Assembly (NCBI GenBank): GCA_002331025.1
Contig: DCYG01000009.1
Location: 39,713-103,712, forward strand
Direction of reading: 5' to 3'
Origin: Firmicutes bacterium UBA2116
GTDB lineage: Bacteria; Bacillota; Clostridia; Tissierellales; Sedimentibacteraceae
Length of the DNA stretch: 64,000 bases
Shown here: positions 61,375-64,000 of the stretch, piece by piece
How positions within the stretch are numbered: the stretch's first letter is position 1
How the letters are laid out: each line of letters opens with the position of its first letter
Program-made: the position numbers and the translations under genes
The notes under the pieces: model-generated
Databases searched by the model: none
Seen by the model: the letters and a program-made list of their open reading frames with translations, nothing else
Told to the model about the DNA's origin: nothing

Positions 61375-63852
61375 TTATAATTTCTTTGCGTATTCGCCTA
61401 TTTTTTTGTCTGCGTTTGAGATATGCTTTGTGAGCCAGTCTAATATGAACTGGTTTGCGTTGATTATAACGCTTATGTTTGCTCCCGCATCTACATATTG
61501 TTTTCTTAATTCTGCCAGCTTTTTAATAAATCCTTCGTGCATTTGCTTTTGTGAATCAAATTCAGGATAATTGATACTCTGCATATATTTTTCTTCATCT
61601 CTGAAATGTGTCTTTGTATATTCATCCAGAAAATCAAACATTTGAATTATATATTCTTTTGATTTTCCGCTCTTTCCGGCTTCAAAAAGTTGACCTGCTT
61701 TTTCAAACCAATTTTTATGTTGTGAGTCGATAAGTTCAACTCCAACCTCTAAGCTTTTTGTCCATAATAATGCCATATGCTCCTCCTTTTTAGTTACCTC
61801 AAACGACTGTTCTGATTTTACAGTGTCTTTTAATTTTATACCATCTATCATATCCTTTAATACTTGGGCCTGACTGCTTAATTCTTCGCTGGCTGCCGCG
61901 CTTTCCTCTGATGTCGCGGAATTTGTCTGAACTATAGACGATATTTGTTCAACTCCTGCCAAAACCTGCGTTACTGCATCAGCTTGCTGTGATGAAGCAA
62001 TTGATATTTTTTCTATCATACTTGCTGTTTCGTTTGCTTTTTCAACAGCCAAATCCAACGCTTTTTCAGTTTCCTTGGAAATTTTAGTTCCTGTATTTAC
62101 AGCTTCAATAGAATTTTCAATAAGCTCTGTTGTATTTTTCGCCGCTTCCGCACTTTTGATTGCAAGATTTCTTACTTCATCGGCAACAACTGCAAATCCC
62201 TTGCCGGCTGCACCTGCCCTTGCCGCTTCTACTGCTGCATTTAAAGCAAGAATATTTGTCTGGAATGCTATGCTGTCTATATCCTTAATTATTTTAGCTA
62301 TTTCGGCTGAAGAATTATTTATGTTCAACATTGCTTCATTCATTTCTTTTACATATTCATTTCCGGTTTCGACCTGCTTAGATGATTCTATTGACGCTTT
62401 GTTTGCCATATTTGCAAAGGATGCATTGTCATTTATCTGATCTGATATTTCTCCTAATGTAGCAGACAGTTCTTCAACCGAACTCGCCTGCTCTGTGGCG
62501 CCTTGAGAAAGGGCCTGTGCACTGCCCGCAAGCTGCTCTGCACCCCCGGAAACCTGTTCGGCACTTTCATTAACCTGTTTAACCACAGTGTTTAAAAATT
62601 CACTGATTTTTTTCATTGATACTGCTATGGCATTAAGATCTCCACCGTACTCAATATCCATATTTTTTGAGAAATCTCCTTCTGCAATTGCACCCATATG
62701 ATATGACATATCACTCACAATTCTGTTCATACCCTTTACGGTCCTGTTCATGGATTTAAGAAGGAAACCTATTTCGTCTTCTCTGGTTGTTCTTTCAATT
62801 TCCGTATGCAAATCACCGTCAGATAATTTTCTTAATCTTTCCGCACAAAGTATTATTGGATTCGCTATTTTTACTGCCATATTTTTTCCCGCAAAATATG
62901 CCGCGATAATTGATACTATAGATATCAATAAAATAGTAGCCAGACTTACGTATGTTGAACTTAAATATTCCGATTGAGGGGCACTGACAAAAAATCCCCA
63001 TCCGTTGCTTCCTTCAATAGGGGCATAGGATATCAAATGCTTCTGATTATTTAAACTATATTCACCAAAAGTAATTTCTCCGTTTAATAATTTCTTTTCC
63101 GTAACCGCCATAGATTGATTGCTGCCGTTTGCTTCGTATGCGGCAATAATGTTTTCTCCCGACAGTATCTTTTCATAATCAGGATGACCGATGGTCATGC
63201 CTTCTTTGTTTAATATGAATCCGTAACCTTTTTCACCGATTTTTACAGATGAAGCTATGTCTGATAAAACCTGTCCGTCCAATACTATTACAGCCACACC
63301 GTTTACGTCTGTTCCGTACAAGCCGTCCTTCCATACGGGAGCTGATATCGTAAATGTATATTTCTTTAATTTGGTATTCATTGCCGGCTCAGATACAAAT
63401 ATTTCTCCTTCCATCGCAGCAAGGAAATAATCAGTATTACTTACCAGATATATTTCGCCGGTTACAGGTGATTCTCCCGTTCCCACGGAAGAAACATTAT
63501 ATGCATCCACCAGTCCGTACATATTTACCATTTGCTTAACTACTTTTTCTTTTTCATTTTTGCCTGTTCTTACATCTGACAGTACCGGATTCAAGCCAAG
63601 GTCTGCGGCTACAGATTTATAAACCTCCAGCTTGCTGGCAATAACAGTCGAAGACACTTCAGCCAGATTTACCATGGTATTTTCTAATGTATCAAATGTA
63701 GTTTTATAATTCTGGAAGGCTGATAAGCCGCCCAAAACTATAACTACAGTAATTATCAAGGATAAATAGCTTATAAATATCTGAGTCTTTATGCTTTTTT
63801 TACCTGAGCTTTTTTTAATAGACTTGTCTTTTTTTTCCCTTTTTTTCAACAT
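61375..63852 (-). CDS. Chemoreceptor fused to a C-terminal hemerythrin domain
   Basis: This 825-residue protein starts with a lysine-rich N-terminus and membrane helix 1 (about 28-50). An external dCache-like sensor (about 50-300), membrane helix 2 (about 305-328), HAMP and a methyl-accepting signalling domain (IDSIAFQTNILALNAAVEAARAGAAGKG) follow. From about residue 690 comes a bacteriohemerythrin: IDSQHKNWF, THFRDEEKYMQ, FDSQKQMHEGF and WLTKHISNADK supply the di-iron ligands. The hemerythrin probably senses oxygen from inside the cell while the Cache domain senses an external ligand, as in DcrH-type receptors. It has the best sigma-28 promoter in the window. Confidence 0.94.
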   Translation of the reverse strand: MLKKREKKDKSIKKSSGKKSIKTQIFISYLSLIITVVIVLGGLSAFQNYKTTFDTLENTMVNLAEVSSTVIASKLEVYKSVAADLGLNPVLSDVRTGKNEKEKVVKQMVNMYGLVDAYNVSSVGTGESPVTGEIYLVSNTDYFLAAMEGEIFVSEPAMNTKLKKYTFTISAPVWKDGLYGTDVNGVAVIVLDGQVLSDIASSVKIGEKGYGFILNKEGMTIGHPDYEKILSGENIIAAYEANGSNQSMAVTEKKLLNGEITFGEYSLNNQKHLISYAPIEGSNGWGFFVSAPQSEYLSSTYVSLATILLISIVSIIAAYFAGKNMAVKIANPIILCAERLRKLSDGDLHTEIERTTREDEIGFLLKSMNRTVKGMNRIVSDMSYHMGAIAEGDFSKNMDIEYGGDLNAIAVSMKKISEFLNTVVKQVNESAEQVSGGAEQLAGSAQALSQGATEQASSVEELSATLGEISDQINDNASFANMANKASIESSKQVETGNEYVKEMNEAMLNINNSSAEIAKIIKDIDSIAFQTNILALNAAVEAARAGAAGKGFAVVADEVRNLAIKSAEAAKNTTELIENSIEAVNTGTKISKETEKALDLAVEKANETASMIEKISIASSQQADAVTQVLAGVEQISSIVQTNSATSEESAAASEELSSQAQVLKDMIDGIKLKDTVKSEQSFEVTKKEEHMALLWTKSLEVGVELIDSQHKNWFEKAGQLFEAGKSGKSKEYIIQMFDFLDEYTKTHFRDEEKYMQSINYPEFDSQKQMHEGFIKKLAELRKQYVDAGANISVIINANQFILDWLTKHISNADKKIGEYAKKL

Positions 63853-63882
63853 ACTGCCTCCAAATAAAGTATTATATATTTA

Positions 63883-63909
63883 CTATCGGCATATTTAAAT
63901 AAAAATTTA
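63883..63909 (-). promoter_or_regulatory. Sigma-28 promoter of the chemoreceptor-hemerythrin gene
   Basis: TAAA (63909-63906), a 15-base spacer and GCCGATAG (63890-63883) on the minus strand match the consensus at essentially every position. Confidence 0.8.
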
Positions 63910-63927
63910 TACTGTTTGTAAATAACC

Positions 63928-63978
63928 AGGGGCTTTCGCCCCTCAGATTGATGACAAAGTCATCAAGATGGTAGGCTG
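63928..63978. repeat. Hairpin repeats at the window end
   Basis: GGGGCTTTCGCCCC is followed by TTGATGACAAAGTCATCAAGATGG: two adjacent hairpins sharing words with the family 1 repeats. The last 20 bases of the window hold nothing I recognise. Confidence 0.6.
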
Positions 63979-64000
63979 TTGAAAAAGTTCATCCTGCAAG

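Overview
The window is AT-rich, with tightly packed short operons, AGGAGG-type ribosome binding sites, near-perfect sigma-A promoters (TTGACA-N17-TATAAT) and Firmicutes marker genes (whiA, 6S RNA, CsrA-type flagellin leader features, an alpha/beta SASP-like spore protein, NuoE/NuoF-type flavin oxidoreductase subunits, 3-hydroxybutyryl-CoA dehydrogenase). It suggests a motile, anaerobic, amino-acid-fermenting and probably spore-forming member of the Clostridia (a Tissierellales/Sedimentibacter-like organism is my best guess; this is inference, not a database match).

Layout. 1-5.7 kb: 3' part of a fumarate-reductase-like flavoprotein, then hslO, a methyltransferase and a SASP-like gene in one operon, an MFS exporter, a RelB/YafQ toxin-antitoxin pair and a broken integrase beside tRNA-Leu(CAG). 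5.7-19.3 kb: housekeeping genes (parvulin, nudix-whiA-HPr, RNA methyltransferases, a sigma-54 activator, glnS, hbd, yihY), an ECF sigma/anti-sigma pair with a truncated second copy of its leader downstream, and a YoeB toxin-antitoxin locus with an extra overlapping small ORF. 19.4-25.3 kb: a three-gene operon for a soluble NuoE/NuoF-type complex whose third subunit fuses a NuoG-like iron-sulfur protein to a GltD/NfnB-like flavoprotein; it could be an electron-bifurcating transhydrogenase. 25.4-35.7 kb: M18 aminopeptidase, LacI-type regulator, 6S RNA, a single-membrane-span FtsH-like protease, ispDF, a PHP phosphoesterase, asparaginase, rluA and nadK.

35.7-50.7 kb: a chemoreceptor, a two-component system, and a six-gene operon (two guanidine-modifying hydrolases of the DDAH/arginine deiminase fold, RocB-type M20 peptidase, aminotransferase, 2-hydroxyacid dehydrogenase, sodium:solute symporter) facing a GntR regulator across a cluster of repeated operator-like sites, then a second chemoreceptor and an EAL protein. 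50.9-64 kb: motility genes. A short flagellin and a 643-residue flagellin flank a likely glycosylation island (two glycosyltransferases, pyruvyl transferase-like, radical SAM, FrhB-like, rfbF), followed by a chemoreceptor-hemerythrin fusion. Sigma-28-type promoters (TAAA-N15-GCCGATAT-like) precede both flagellins, two chemoreceptors and one gene of unknown function, tying them into one regulon.

Intergenic spaces carry at least four families of short dispersed repeats with dyad symmetry. Some double as terminators, and in three genes (glnS, rluA, the EAL gene) the repeat supplies the last codons and the stop.
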